Source of the DNA: Aquipseudomonas alcaligenes
GTDB lineage: Bacteria; Pseudomonadota; Gammaproteobacteria; Pseudomonadales; Pseudomonadaceae
Direction: 5' to 3'
Assembly: GCF_900156545.1 (NCBI RefSeq)
Contig: NZ_FTNW01000003.1
Coordinates: 1-64,000, forward strand
Length of the DNA stretch: 64,000 bases
Part shown: positions 50,174 to 58,084 of the stretch, piece by piece
Layout: every line of letters begins with the position of its first letter
Position numbering within the stretch: the stretch's first letter is position 1
Translations under genes and position numbers: made by a program
The notes under the pieces: model-generated
Database searches by the model: none
What the model saw: the letters and a program-made list of their open reading frames with translations, nothing else
Told to the model about the DNA's origin: nothing

Positions 50174-51448
50174 ATGAAGCGACGCACGCTCATACTGGCC
50201 GGCCTGGGCGCCGGCGGACTGCTGGCCACTGCCTGGCTGCGCCCCGGTGATCGGGGCCAGCCGCATGATGCCTACTTCCAGGCGCTGAACCAGGAGCTCA
50301 AGGCCAACGGGCCAATGCGCCCGGTACTGCTGATCGACCTCGACCGCCTCGACCACAACATCGAGGTGGTGCGCCAGTTCCTCGCCCGCAGTGGCAAGCA
50401 GCTGCGCCTGGTGGAGAAGTCGCTGCCGGCGCCCGGGCTGCTGCGCTATATCGGCGAGCAGCTCGGCACCCAGCGGCTGATGTCCTTTCATCAGCCGTTT
50501 CTCAACCATGATGCGCGACTGTTCCCCGAGGCCGACATCCTGCTCGGCAAGCCCTTGCCGGTGCGCTCGGCGCAGCTGTTCTACCAGCAGCACAGCGGCC
50601 CCTTCGATCCGGCCAAACAGCTGCAGTGGCTGATCGACACCCCCGCGCGCCTGCAGCAGTACCTGGAGTTAGCTCAAGGGCTGGGTACGCGGCTACGCAT
50701 CAATATCGAACTGGATGTAGGGCTGCACCGGGGTGGTGTGAGCGACACCCAGACGCTGGGGCAGCTGCTGCAGCTGATCGCCGATCACCCACAGCAGCTG
50801 GAGTTCGCCGGCTTCATGGGTTACGACCCCTTTGTCGGCATGAACCTGCCCTCGGTGCTCGGCAGCCAGGACGCGTTGCTGGCCAAGGTCATGGCGCTGT
50901 ATCAGGGTTATGTCGACTTCACCCGCCAGCGCTTCCCGGCGCTGTGGCGCGCGGGGCTGACCCTCAACACCGCCGGCAGCCCGAGCTACCGGGCGCATGA
51001 GCAGGAGCGCCTGAGCAGCGAGGTGGCCATCGGCACCGGCCTGCTCAAACCCAGTCATTACGACCTGCCGTCGCTGGCCGAGCATGTGCCGGCTGCGTAT
51101 ATCGCCACGCCGGTACTCAAGCGCACCGGGGCACTGCGCATTCCGGCGCTGGACGAGAAGTCGCGGCTGTTCACCTGGTGGGACGTCAACCAGCGCGAGA
51201 CCTTCTTCATCTACGGCGGCAACTGGCAGGCCGACCCGGTTTCGCCGGCCGGGCTGCAGCTGAGTGGTCTGTACGGGCGCAGTTCAAACCAGGAGCTGAT
51301 CAACGGCTCGCCAGCGGTAGGCCTGGCGGTGGACGACCAGGTGTTCCTGCGCCCGACTCAGAGCGAATCGGTGCTGCTGCAGTTCGGCGATCTGTTGGCG
51401 GTGCGCGGCGGCAGGATCGTCGAGCGCTGGCCGGTGTATCAGGAGTGA
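50174..51448 (+). CDS. sphB: Periplasmic PLP fold type III protein (D-threonine aldolase / alanine racemase-like)
   Basis: The 424-aa protein has the alanine-racemase-type TIM barrel (VLLIDLDRLDHNI at the first strand) with K82 in RLVEKS as the expected PLP lysine, then a C-terminal beta domain as in D-threonine aldolase and D-serine dehydratase. A Tat-like leader (KRRTLILAG plus hydrophobic residues) suggests export or anchoring. The metal-binding HxC/HxD motif that ends those enzymes is not visible; the aligned stretch reads PTQSES. It lies ten bases after sphC. By position and family it matches SphB, needed for growth with sphingosine. Confidence 0.75.
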   Translation: MKRRTLILAGLGAGGLLATAWLRPGDRGQPHDAYFQALNQELKANGPMRPVLLIDLDRLDHNIEVVRQFLARSGKQLRLVEKSLPAPGLLRYIGEQLGTQRLMSFHQPFLNHDARLFPEADILLGKPLPVRSAQLFYQQHSGPFDPAKQLQWLIDTPARLQQYLELAQGLGTRLRINIELDVGLHRGGVSDTQTLGQLLQLIADHPQQLEFAGFMGYDPFVGMNLPSVLGSQDALLAKVMALYQGYVDFTRQRFPALWRAGLTLNTAGSPSYRAHEQERLSSEVAIGTGLLKPSHYDLPSLAEHVPAAYIATPVLKRTGALRIPALDEKSRLFTWWDVNQRETFFIYGGNWQADPVSPAGLQLSGLYGRSSNQELINGSPAVGLAVDDQVFLRPTQSESVLLQFGDLLAVRGGRIVERWPVYQE

Positions 51449-51455
51449 GTGACTT

Positions 51456-51572
51456 CTCCCCTCTCCCTTTGGGAGAGGGGCGGGGGTGAGGGAGCCTTGG
51501 ATCACTCCGCGTTGCCTTCAGAACCCTCACCCTACGCGGGCCGCCCTAGCCCTCTCCCAGCGGGAGAGGGAA
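51456..51572. repeat. Paired REP-type palindromes (REPIN-like)
   Basis: Two hairpins, CCCCTCTCCC-TTT-GGGAGAGGGG (51458-51480) and CCCTCTCCC-AGC-GGGAGAGGG (51550-51570), face each other. Between them GGGGTGAGGG and CCCTCACCC are also inverted. The block sits between the convergent sphB and sphR. A related block lies at 61245-61307. Confidence 0.75.
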
Positions 51573-51588
51573 TCTGTTCTGAGTGCTC

Positions 51589-52626
51589 TCAATCGCTCTG
51601 AGCAATCCGCTGCTTCGCCGTGCGCGGCGTCACCCCGGTCCAGCGTTTGAACGCGCGGCGGAAGTTGCGCACATCGCTGAAGCCGGTCTCGCTGGCCACG
51701 TCGATCAGCCGGCTGTCGCGGTGGCTGAGCAAGGCCAGGGCCTTGGCCCGGCGCACCGAGTCGATGATGCCGTGGTAGGACAGTCCCGCCTCGTCGATGC
51801 GCCGGCGCAGGGTGCGCTCGCCGAGGTTGAGCTGCTGTGCCAGCTCGGCCAGTTGCGGCGGGCGCCCCAGGCTCTTGCGTACTTCGCGCTGGATGGTTTC
51901 GATCAGGTCGGAACTGCCCTGTTGCTCCCAGCGTGCGCTGTCGAGCACCTCGGCGATTTCGGCGGCGACATAGTCGTCGCGGGTCGGCAGCGGCAATTCC
52001 AGCCAGCGTGCGTCGAAGGCGATCAGGTTGTGCCCGGCACCGAACTTCACCGGGCAGCGGAAGATTTCCGCGTAGCGCTGCCAGTGCGGCGGGCGCGGGT
52101 ACTCCAGCTCGATACGGTCGAGGACCAGGTCACGGCCGGACAGGTGGCGAACGATGGCCATTGCGCTGGCGAAGGCTTCCTCCAGATAGAACACCGCCAC
52201 TTCCGGATCGAAGAAGCGGGTGCTGGCCAGCACCCGGCAGCGGCCGTTGTGCATCTGTTGCTGGTAGTCGAGCAGGGCGCCGGTGTGGCGCTGGTAGCGG
52301 ATGGCCAGGTCGAGCGCCTCGCCCAGGGTCGGGCTGGCCTGCATCGCCAGGCCCACCAGCCCCCAGGACACGGCGGTCTGCCGATGCCCGACGGCCAGGC
52401 CCAGGCCGCTGTCGTCCAGGCTGTGCAGAGCGCGGCGCACCAGCAGGTAACTCTGCCGGTGGGACAGGCGGTAGTCGGGTTTCTTCAGGTCGTCCGGCTC
52501 GAAGCCCAGGCCGCGGCAAAGCATGGCCGGGTCGCGGCCGAGCTCGGCAACGTGCTGCAGGAGGAAGCGGGAAATCTGTGGCGGGGCCGAGGCTTCCGAA
52601 TAGCGCGGATCGGCGATGGGTTTCAT
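51589..52626 (-). CDS. sphR: AraC-family regulator with arabinose-binding-like N domain
   Basis: The 345-aa protein has a long N-terminal ligand domain (about 20-210, Arabinose_bd type as in OruR-like regulators) and a C-terminal double helix-turn-helix (LAQQLNLGERTLRRRIDEAG and IDVASETGFSDVRNFRRAF). It is convergent with the sphDCB genes. In P. aeruginosa the AraC regulator SphR lies in the same neighbourhood and turns on the sph genes and neutral ceramidase in response to sphingosine. All those partners are in this window, so I infer it is SphR. A 9-bp inverted repeat upstream may be its own control site. Confidence 0.75.
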   Translation of the reverse strand: MKPIADPRYSEASAPPQISRFLLQHVAELGRDPAMLCRGLGFEPDDLKKPDYRLSHRQSYLLVRRALHSLDDSGLGLAVGHRQTAVSWGLVGLAMQASPTLGEALDLAIRYQRHTGALLDYQQQMHNGRCRVLASTRFFDPEVAVFYLEEAFASAMAIVRHLSGRDLVLDRIELEYPRPPHWQRYAEIFRCPVKFGAGHNLIAFDARWLELPLPTRDDYVAAEIAEVLDSARWEQQGSSDLIETIQREVRKSLGRPPQLAELAQQLNLGERTLRRRIDEAGLSYHGIIDSVRRAKALALLSHRDSRLIDVASETGFSDVRNFRRAFKRWTGVTPRTAKQRIAQSD

Positions 52627-52682
52627 GGGTACGCTCCCGGCAGGAGGTCGCTGGCGCTGAGCGCCTGGTTCTTGTTGTTATG

Positions 52683-52706
52683 CGGCACCTCGTCAGGTGC
52701 CGTTTT
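52683..52706 (+). other. Hairpin upstream of sphR
   Basis: CGGCACCT and AGGTGCCG pair around CGTC and are followed by TTTT on the + strand. It could stop + strand transcripts, or fold in the 5' leader of sphR. Confidence 0.45.
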
Positions 52707-52718
52707 GCATAGTTAGCA

Positions 52719-52739
52719 TGGCGTCAGGATCTGACGCCA
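52719..52739. promoter_or_regulatory. Inverted repeat upstream of sphR
   Basis: TGGCGTCAG and CTGACGCCA form a perfect 9-bp repeat with a 3-base centre, about 93-113 bases before the sphR start. It may be a regulator-binding site or just another hairpin of this repeat-rich gap. Confidence 0.35.
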
Positions 52740-52749
52740 GTTGCATCGT

Positions 52750-52774
52750 GCAGGGCGGGTGAAACCCGCCCTGC
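52750..52774. repeat. Perfect 11-bp palindrome (REP-like)
   Basis: GCAGGGCGGGT and ACCCGCCCTGC pair around GAA. This is a common intergenic palindrome type in Pseudomonas. It lies downstream of the aldolase-like operon on the - strand. Confidence 0.65.
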
Positions 52775-52830
52775 GCTGTGCGCTCGCTGCGGCGTTCCGC
52801 AACGTAGGGTGGATCACGCTTCACCGATCA

Positions 52831-52860
52831 CCGGGTGGCGATCCACCGGGTGGCGATCCA
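52831..52860. repeat. Tandem 15-bp duplication
   Basis: CCGGGTGGCGATCCA occurs twice in direct succession, flanked by GTAGGGTGGATCACGC and GGTGGATGAGCG, which belong to a widespread Pseudomonas GGTGGAT intergenic repeat. It lies between the two - strand units, just after the stop of the aldolase-like gene. Confidence 0.7.
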
Positions 52861-52897
52861 CCGAACGGTCCGTCGGTGGATGAGCGGAGCGTCATGG

Positions 52898-53509
52898 TCA
52901 GTAAGCCCCCAACTCTGCCGCCGGTTGCCCCAAGGCATGGCTGGCCGCCGCGTTGGCCTGATCCTGGCGCAGGCGCCGGCCGGCGATCAGGCGTACCCAC
53001 CAGGGCACCTGCTTGACCCGGCCGCCGCCCAGGCGTGCCAGTACATAGGCCATGGCGCACTTCTCGAACAGCTCGGCATTGAACAGCATGCGGTTGCGCG
53101 TGACGCCAAGGGCCAGCAGGTGACCATCGACCAGCCCGGCATTGCCGCCAGCGGCCAGTAGCGCCGGCAGCTGCTGCGCCGTGGCCGGTGCCCAGGAGCG
53201 GCCGATGTGCCGCGCCTGTTCGTCGAACACTGCCGGCATCGCCTCGCCCAGCCCGCCCAGTTGCAGGCTCCAGCGCGGGCTCAGGGTGGCCACGGCGCCG
53301 ACGTCGCCGCGCAGGCGATAGACCTCGGCGTGCAGGCGGCTGAGGTTGTCGCGGGGCTGATCCAGCGCAACCTGTTGGACCTCGCCACCGTGTTGCAGCA
53401 GGAGCATCTGCCCGCCGCCTGGTAGCAGCACGGACAGGCCGTCGCCGCTTTGCTGAAAGAAGCCCTTGGAGGTCAGCCGCGTGGCGGCCTGCAGCAGTTC
53501 CTCGTGCAT
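52898..53509 (-). CDS. Class II aldolase/adducin-like protein lacking zinc ligands
   Basis: The overall pattern of 203 aa is that of class II aldolases, with a helix DNLSRLHAEVYRLRGDVGAVATLSPRWS matching their metal-site region. However, the HTH zinc pair is replaced by ATL (residues 74-76), the later NHG by DGH, the GNxS motif by SGDGLS, and the catalytic Glu is missing. It is therefore probably a pseudoenzyme or has a new role. It is the last gene of the operon, two bases after the aminotransferase. The only good start is the ATG at 53509; the longer open frame upstream is a shadow of the aminotransferase. Confidence 0.6.
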   Translation of the reverse strand: MHEELLQAATRLTSKGFFQQSGDGLSVLLPGGGQMLLLQHGGEVQQVALDQPRDNLSRLHAEVYRLRGDVGAVATLSPRWSLQLGGLGEAMPAVFDEQARHIGRSWAPATAQQLPALLAAGGNAGLVDGHLLALGVTRNRMLFNAELFEKCAMAYVLARLGGGRVKQVPWWVRLIAGRRLRQDQANAAASHALGQPAAELGAY

Positions 53510-53511
53510 GT

Positions 53512-54975
53512 TCAGACCAGCCCGAATACATCGTCGAAGCGGTTCAGCGCTTCGTCGATGATGTCGTCCGTGTCGGCGGCGCTGGTGTACAGGCGGCTGC
53601 CGGCGAGAGTGACCAGGCCGTGGGCCATATAGGCCGCGCCCATCTCTTCCATCATGTGCTTGCGCGGGTTGACCTCGCGCAGCAGCTGGATCGGGTTGCG
53701 CACGTTGAGCAGCAGCACGCCGGAGGTCTGCAGGTGCACCACCGAGCCCTGGTTGTAGACCACGTAGGGCAGGCCACGGCGCTCGATGATCGCGGCCAGG
53801 CCGGCGGTCAGGCGGTCGCCGGCACGCCCGGCCACGGCGGCGGCGTTGCGCTTCTCCATCTCGATCAGGCTGTAGTAGCCGGCCACGCAGGACAGCGGGT
53901 TGGCGGTCAGGGTGCCGCCGACGAAGGCGCGCTTGGTCTGCTTGCCGCCGATGCCACCGGCCAGCAGCATCATCACCTCGCGGCGGCCGCCAATGCCGCC
54001 GGCCATCGGGTAGCCGCCGGTCAGGCACTTGCCGAAGATGGTCAGGTCCGGCCGCACGTTGAAGTAGCCCTGGGCACCGCTCAGGCCGACGCGGAAGCCG
54101 CTGACTACCTCGTCGAAGATCAGCAGCGCGCCGAATTCGTCGCACAGCTTGCGCAGGTTGGCGTTGAACTCCCTGTGCGCGGGGCGGGTGCCGCTTTCCG
54201 GGCCGAGCGGTTCGACGATGATCGCCGCGGTGCCACCGCGCAGGCGGTTGAGCTGCAGGCGCCGGCGGATGGCTGTCAGATCATTGGGGAAACTCTCCTG
54301 GGTATGCGAGGTGGCGCCGCGCGGGATGCCGATGGCCTCGCGCCGGCCGGTGCCGGGGATGCGCATGCCGTATACCAGCTGGTCGCTCCAGCCGTGGTAG
54401 GCACCACCGATCTTGATCACCCATTTCTTGCCGGTGTAGGCGCGGGCCAGGCGGATGGCGCCCATCACCGACTCGGTGCCGGAGGCGAGCATGCGGAACA
54501 TCTCCACCGAGGGCACATGGCGGCATACCAGTTCGGCCAGCTTGTACTCGTACTCGTGCAGCAGGCCGGTGACCGGCCCGCACTCGCGCAGGGTTTCGAT
54601 GACCTTCTCCTGCACCACCGGATCGTTGCTGCCGAGCAGGGTCGGCCCGCCCGCCTGGAGGAAGTCGATGTAGCGGTTGCCGTCGACGTCCTCCAGGTGC
54701 GCACCCTTGGCGCTCTTCATCGCCAGCGGGAACGGGTAGTTGAACGCCAGGTTGTGCTGGATGCCGCCAGGGATCACGGTCGCGGCCTGCTCGGCCAGGC
54801 GCTTGGAACCCTGGCACTGCTGTTCGAAATAGCCGTGTACCCGTTCCATGTGCTCGCGGCGGATTGGCCGGATCGGTTGCCTGATCAGCGCCTTGAGGCG
54901 TGCGTCGATGGCATCGGTATCCGGCCAGTGGGAAATGCCGGAGGTTTGCAGGTCAGGCTGGGTGGAGGCGTTCAT
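53512..54975 (-). CDS. Class III aminotransferase, HemL/GSA aminomutase-like
   Basis: This is a PLP fold type I enzyme, 487 aa. The PLP phosphate contact SGTESVMGAIRLARA, the D288 of FDEVVSGFR that binds the pyridine nitrogen, and the Schiff-base lysine K316 in FGKCLTGGYPMA are intact. The sequence is closest in pattern to glutamate-1-semialdehyde aminomutases, but has an extra N-terminal segment of about 55 residues. It is not the heme pathway enzyme by context; it lies in an operon with aldolases and a sugar-type kinase. It may transfer or shift an amino group on a small hydroxylated compound. The substrate is unknown. Confidence 0.8.
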   Translation of the reverse strand: MNASTQPDLQTSGISHWPDTDAIDARLKALIRQPIRPIRREHMERVHGYFEQQCQGSKRLAEQAATVIPGGIQHNLAFNYPFPLAMKSAKGAHLEDVDGNRYIDFLQAGGPTLLGSNDPVVQEKVIETLRECGPVTGLLHEYEYKLAELVCRHVPSVEMFRMLASGTESVMGAIRLARAYTGKKWVIKIGGAYHGWSDQLVYGMRIPGTGRREAIGIPRGATSHTQESFPNDLTAIRRRLQLNRLRGGTAAIIVEPLGPESGTRPAHREFNANLRKLCDEFGALLIFDEVVSGFRVGLSGAQGYFNVRPDLTIFGKCLTGGYPMAGGIGGRREVMMLLAGGIGGKQTKRAFVGGTLTANPLSCVAGYYSLIEMEKRNAAAVAGRAGDRLTAGLAAIIERRGLPYVVYNQGSVVHLQTSGVLLLNVRNPIQLLREVNPRKHMMEEMGAAYMAHGLVTLAGSRLYTSAADTDDIIDEALNRFDDVFGLV

Positions 54976-55002
54976 GGCGGGTGCTCTTCTGATAATTCGG
55001 GG

Positions 55003-55632
55003 CTAGGAATTCAGGGCGACCAGCGCATGCCGGCACGCGCGGTTTTCCGGTTGCGTGGCCAGGGCGCGCTGGAACCAGGCGATGGCTTCCTGCTCCAGCA
55101 GCTGCACCACGCGGCAGGCGTCTTCCAGGGTGGCGCCGAGGCACACGGCGCCGTGGTTGCGCATCAGGTAGGCATTCAGGTCGCGGCGCACGCGCTTGCC
55201 GACATTGCTCGCCAGCCAGCCGGTGCCCGAGGGGGCGTAGGCGCAGACCGGTACGTCGCCGCCGATCCGCTCGCGCGCCTCGGCATCGCTGACCGGCAAG
55301 GGGCGGTCGAGCAGGGTGAAGGCGCTGGCCACCGGCTGGTGGGTATGCACGCTGGCCCAGCAGTCCGGCCGGGCCTTGAACATGCGCGCATGCAGGCCGC
55401 TTTCCACCGAGGGCCTGCCGTGGCCCGAGAGCTGCTGGAGGTCGGCCAGGCGCAGCACGCAGATGTCGTCGGCGCGCATGGCGTAGTAGTCGCTGGCCGA
55501 GGGCGTGACGGCGAAACGCTCGGCGTCGATGCGCAGGGCCAGGTTGCCGCCGACCCCGGCCAGGTAGCCCTGGTCGGCCAGCCGCACGGCGGTGCGCACC
55601 ACGGCCTCGCGGGCCTCTCGTTCGATACTCAT
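55003..55632 (-). CDS. Class II aldolase (fuculose-phosphate aldolase type)
   Basis: The 209-aa protein has the full active-site set. G29-N30 is the phosphate loop, E78 is the acid/base in the VES segment, and H96, H98 and H160 (VHTHQP and RNHG) are the zinc ligands. Such enzymes cleave ketose or similar 1-phosphates to dihydroxyacetone phosphate and an aldehyde, or act as 4-epimerases. Its start overlaps the kinase stop by four bases (ATGA), so kinase and aldolase are translationally coupled, as in fucose or rhamnose pathways. Confidence 0.85.
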   Translation of the reverse strand: MSIEREAREAVVRTAVRLADQGYLAGVGGNLALRIDAERFAVTPSASDYYAMRADDICVLRLADLQQLSGHGRPSVESGLHARMFKARPDCWASVHTHQPVASAFTLLDRPLPVSDAEARERIGGDVPVCAYAPSGTGWLASNVGKRVRRDLNAYLMRNHGAVCLGATLEDACRVVQLLEQEAIAWFQRALATQPENRACRHALVALNS

Positions 55633-57209
55633 GCCCGGGCTCCGTGGAGTTTGGCGTAGAAGGGCGCCAGCGCCTTGTGCGCGGCGCGGAAGGTGGCGTA
55701 GCTGTCGGCGTAGCGCTGGCGGTTGCCGCTGCTCGGCTCGAAGCTGCGGCGCAGGGCGACCCGTGCAGGGATGTCGCTGAACTGCATGGCGCCGATGCCG
55801 ACGCCGGCGAGGAAGGCCGCGCCGCGGGCGTTGGCCTGGATCGGCTGGTGCGGCTGGTGCACCGTGATGCCGAGGATGTCAGCGAAGATCTGGCTCCACA
55901 CGTCGGACTGGCCACCGCCGCCGACCAGGGTGATTTCCCGCGCAGGCGCGCCGAGGAAGCCCTCGACCGCTTCCATCATCCAGCGCGTGTTGAGCGCCAC
56001 GCCTTCGAGGAAGGCGCGCACCATGTCTTCGCGCGCATGCTCCAGGCTCAGGTTGAGCAGGCCGGCGCGCAGGTTGGCGTCGTCCACCGGACTGCGCTCG
56101 CCCATCAGCCAGGGCAGGTAGAGCAGGCCGCGCGCGCCGGCCGGCACGCCGGCGGCGACTTCATCGAGGATGCGGTAGACGTCCGGGCGCGCTTCGTCCT
56201 GCAGCAGGGCGTCCCTGGCGTAGAGGATGCGGTCGCGCAGGAAACTCAGGTTGGCGCCGGCGGCGGACTGCATGACCATCATCAGGTAGCGGTCGGGCAG
56301 GGCGCAGGGCACGGCAGCGATCTGCTTGAACACGTCGGTCTTCTTCCGCGCTACGTGGCCGCCGATCCATGACGAGGTGCCGACGTACAGGTGCAGGGCG
56401 TTGTCCGCCACCGCGCCGGAGCCGAGCGCGGCGGCGCTGTTGTCCACCGCGCCGGCGACCACCGGGATGCCCGCCGGCAGGCCGAGCTGCTCGGCCACGG
56501 CCGGACGCAGCGGGCCGAGCACCTCGCTGCAGCGCACCAGTTCCGGCAGCTGTTCGCGGTCGAGACCTGCCAGGCGCAGCAGGCCCTCGTCGTAGCGGAT
56601 ACGGGTTGGGTCGCGGTTGTCGGTGACCCAGGTGGTCAGCGCCGAATCGACGGTGGCCACGGTGCGTCCGGTCAGGCGCAGGTTCATGAAGTCCAGCACG
56701 TTGAGGAACTTGGCCGTGCGTGCGTACAGCTCCGGCATGGCCTCGCGGATAAAGGCGATATGGCCGAACGGGTCCTTGCCGGACAGTGCCGGCGCACCGC
56801 CGGTCAGGCGCAACCAGCGCCACAGTTTCAGCGGGTCATAGCCGGCCACCCTTGGCAGGCGCCCACCGACCTGGCGCTGCACGGCGGCCTGGCCGCGCAT
56901 GTCCATGTACAGCAGGGCGCGGGCCAGCGGTTGGCCATCGCGGTCGACCGGCAGGGTGCCTTCGCCCTGGCACGAGCAGGCGATGGCCAGCAGGTTCTGC
57001 CGGGCCTGCGGGTGGCTGTGCAGCACCTCGCCGGCGCTGGCGAGGAAGGCTTGCCACCAGTCCTCAGGGCATTGCTCCACGCCGGCACCGGGCAGCACAT
57101 GGCTGCTCACTGGGCGGAAGGCGAAGGCCAGCACGCGGCCATCCAGGCCGACCAGCGCGGTCTTGCAGCCGGAGCTGCCGAGGTCCACGGCCAGTACCAG
57201 TTCACTCAC
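55629..57209 (-). CDS. FGGY-family carbohydrate kinase
   Basis: The 526-aa protein is an ASKHA kinase of the xylulokinase/fuculokinase group. The N-terminal phosphate motif VDLGSSGCKTALV, the catalytic D256 in GAVDNSAAALGSGA, the adenosine motif VGGGGQSDVWSQIFADILG and the VGTSSW segment are all present. It probably phosphorylates a sugar, sugar acid or polyol that the next enzyme cleaves. It is the first gene of the four-gene operon and is divergent from the TetR gene. The substrate is not identifiable from sequence. Confidence 0.85.
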   Translation of the reverse strand: MSELVLAVDLGSSGCKTALVGLDGRVLAFAFRPVSSHVLPGAGVEQCPEDWWQAFLASAGEVLHSHPQARQNLLAIACSCQGEGTLPVDRDGQPLARALLYMDMRGQAAVQRQVGGRLPRVAGYDPLKLWRWLRLTGGAPALSGKDPFGHIAFIREAMPELYARTAKFLNVLDFMNLRLTGRTVATVDSALTTWVTDNRDPTRIRYDEGLLRLAGLDREQLPELVRCSEVLGPLRPAVAEQLGLPAGIPVVAGAVDNSAAALGSGAVADNALHLYVGTSSWIGGHVARKKTDVFKQIAAVPCALPDRYLMMVMQSAAGANLSFLRDRILYARDALLQDEARPDVYRILDEVAAGVPAGARGLLYLPWLMGERSPVDDANLRAGLLNLSLEHAREDMVRAFLEGVALNTRWMMEAVEGFLGAPAREITLVGGGGQSDVWSQIFADILGITVHQPHQPIQANARGAAFLAGVGIGAMQFSDIPARVALRRSFEPSSGNRQRYADSYATFRAAHKALAPFYAKLHGARA

Positions 57210-57265
57210 GATTTGCGCCCCATTTGCATTCGCCTCTTCCCATCGTTTGCGAGTCGCGCTAAAAC

Positions 57266-57280
57266 ATAAGCATTGCTCAT
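57266..57280. promoter_or_regulatory. Candidate TetR operator
   Basis: ATAAGCATTGCTCAT is a 15-base palindrome with a single mismatched pair, in the 87-base gap between the divergent kinase and TetR genes. Position and size fit a TetR-family operator. It overlaps the start region of the regulator. Confidence 0.4.
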
Positions 57281-57296
57281 CTTTTTCGAGAATGCT

Positions 57297-57965
57297 GTGG
57301 CCACCAAAAATTTGTCAAGCACCCCGGCGAAGCCTCGTGCCCCTCGTGCGCCCAAGCAGGAGCGCAGTCAGGTGCGCTTCGAAGCCATCCTGCGTACCGG
57401 CCTAGAGCTGATCGCCGCGCACGGCTACGAGGCGGTGTCGATGCGTGAAATCGCCCGCGAAGCAGGCATGCCGATCGCCTCGCTGTACCTGTACTTCCCG
57501 ACCAAGCTGGCGATCGTTCGGGAAGTCTGGCAGCGCTACACCAGCAGTGTCGGCGAGCGTCTGCAGGCCGACCTGGCGCTGCTCGAGGGCGCGCCGGACA
57601 GCGCGGCGGCGGGGGCGATGATCGAGCGGTTGATCGACCTGATGGTGGACATCCAGGTCAGCCACCCGGGGTTCGTCGAGGTGTGGGGCTGCGTGGCGGC
57701 CTCGCCGGAGCTGCGCGCGCTGAACAGCGCCGACACGCTGGCCACTGCCGAACTGGTCGCCACGGCCATTCGTGCGGCCCGTCCGCAGGCGGATGCCGAG
57801 CAGGTGCGCGGCCTGGCGCTGCTGCTGTGCGAAGCGGGCAGTTCGGTGACCAAGCTGGCGCTGTCGCTGCCCGAGCCGGAGCGCTCGCGCACGCTGGCGC
57901 AACTGAAAAAGACCCTGCAGTTCGTCTACGCCAACAGCATCGAGGCCTTTGCCCGAGCGCTGTAG
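57297..57965 (+). CDS. TetR-family transcriptional regulator
   Basis: The 222-aa protein has an N-terminal helix-turn-helix (EAVSMREIAREAGMPIASLYLYFPTK) after a basic, proline/alanine-rich tail and a ligand domain with a C-terminal TetR_C fold. I use the GTG at 57297; a TTG eight codons upstream is also possible, and neither has a strong ribosome-binding site. It is divergent from the kinase operon and upstream of the DUF1302 gene, so it likely represses one or both. Confidence 0.82.
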   Translation: MATKNLSSTPAKPRAPRAPKQERSQVRFEAILRTGLELIAAHGYEAVSMREIAREAGMPIASLYLYFPTKLAIVREVWQRYTSSVGERLQADLALLEGAPDSAAAGAMIERLIDLMVDIQVSHPGFVEVWGCVAASPELRALNSADTLATAELVATAIRAARPQADAEQVRGLALLLCEAGSSVTKLALSLPEPERSRTLAQLKKTLQFVYANSIEAFARAL

Positions 57966-58084
57966 CGGCGCCTGTGTACAAATGTTTCAAGGGCCCTTTC
58001 GGCACCGTTTTTTGTCCGGTTCGGCCCCATGGAGGTTTTCGCAAGTCGGCTAGTTTCGCTTCACAACCGCTAGGGGACAGCAGC

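Noticed and set aside
52831..52860. CRISPR-like repeat
   Set aside because: There are only two copies, directly adjacent with no spacers, and no cas genes in the window.
52898..54145. 415-codon frame covering the aldolase-like gene and part of the aminotransferase
   Set aside because: Only the part from the ATG at 53509 looks like protein; the rest is an out-of-frame reading of the aminotransferase gene.
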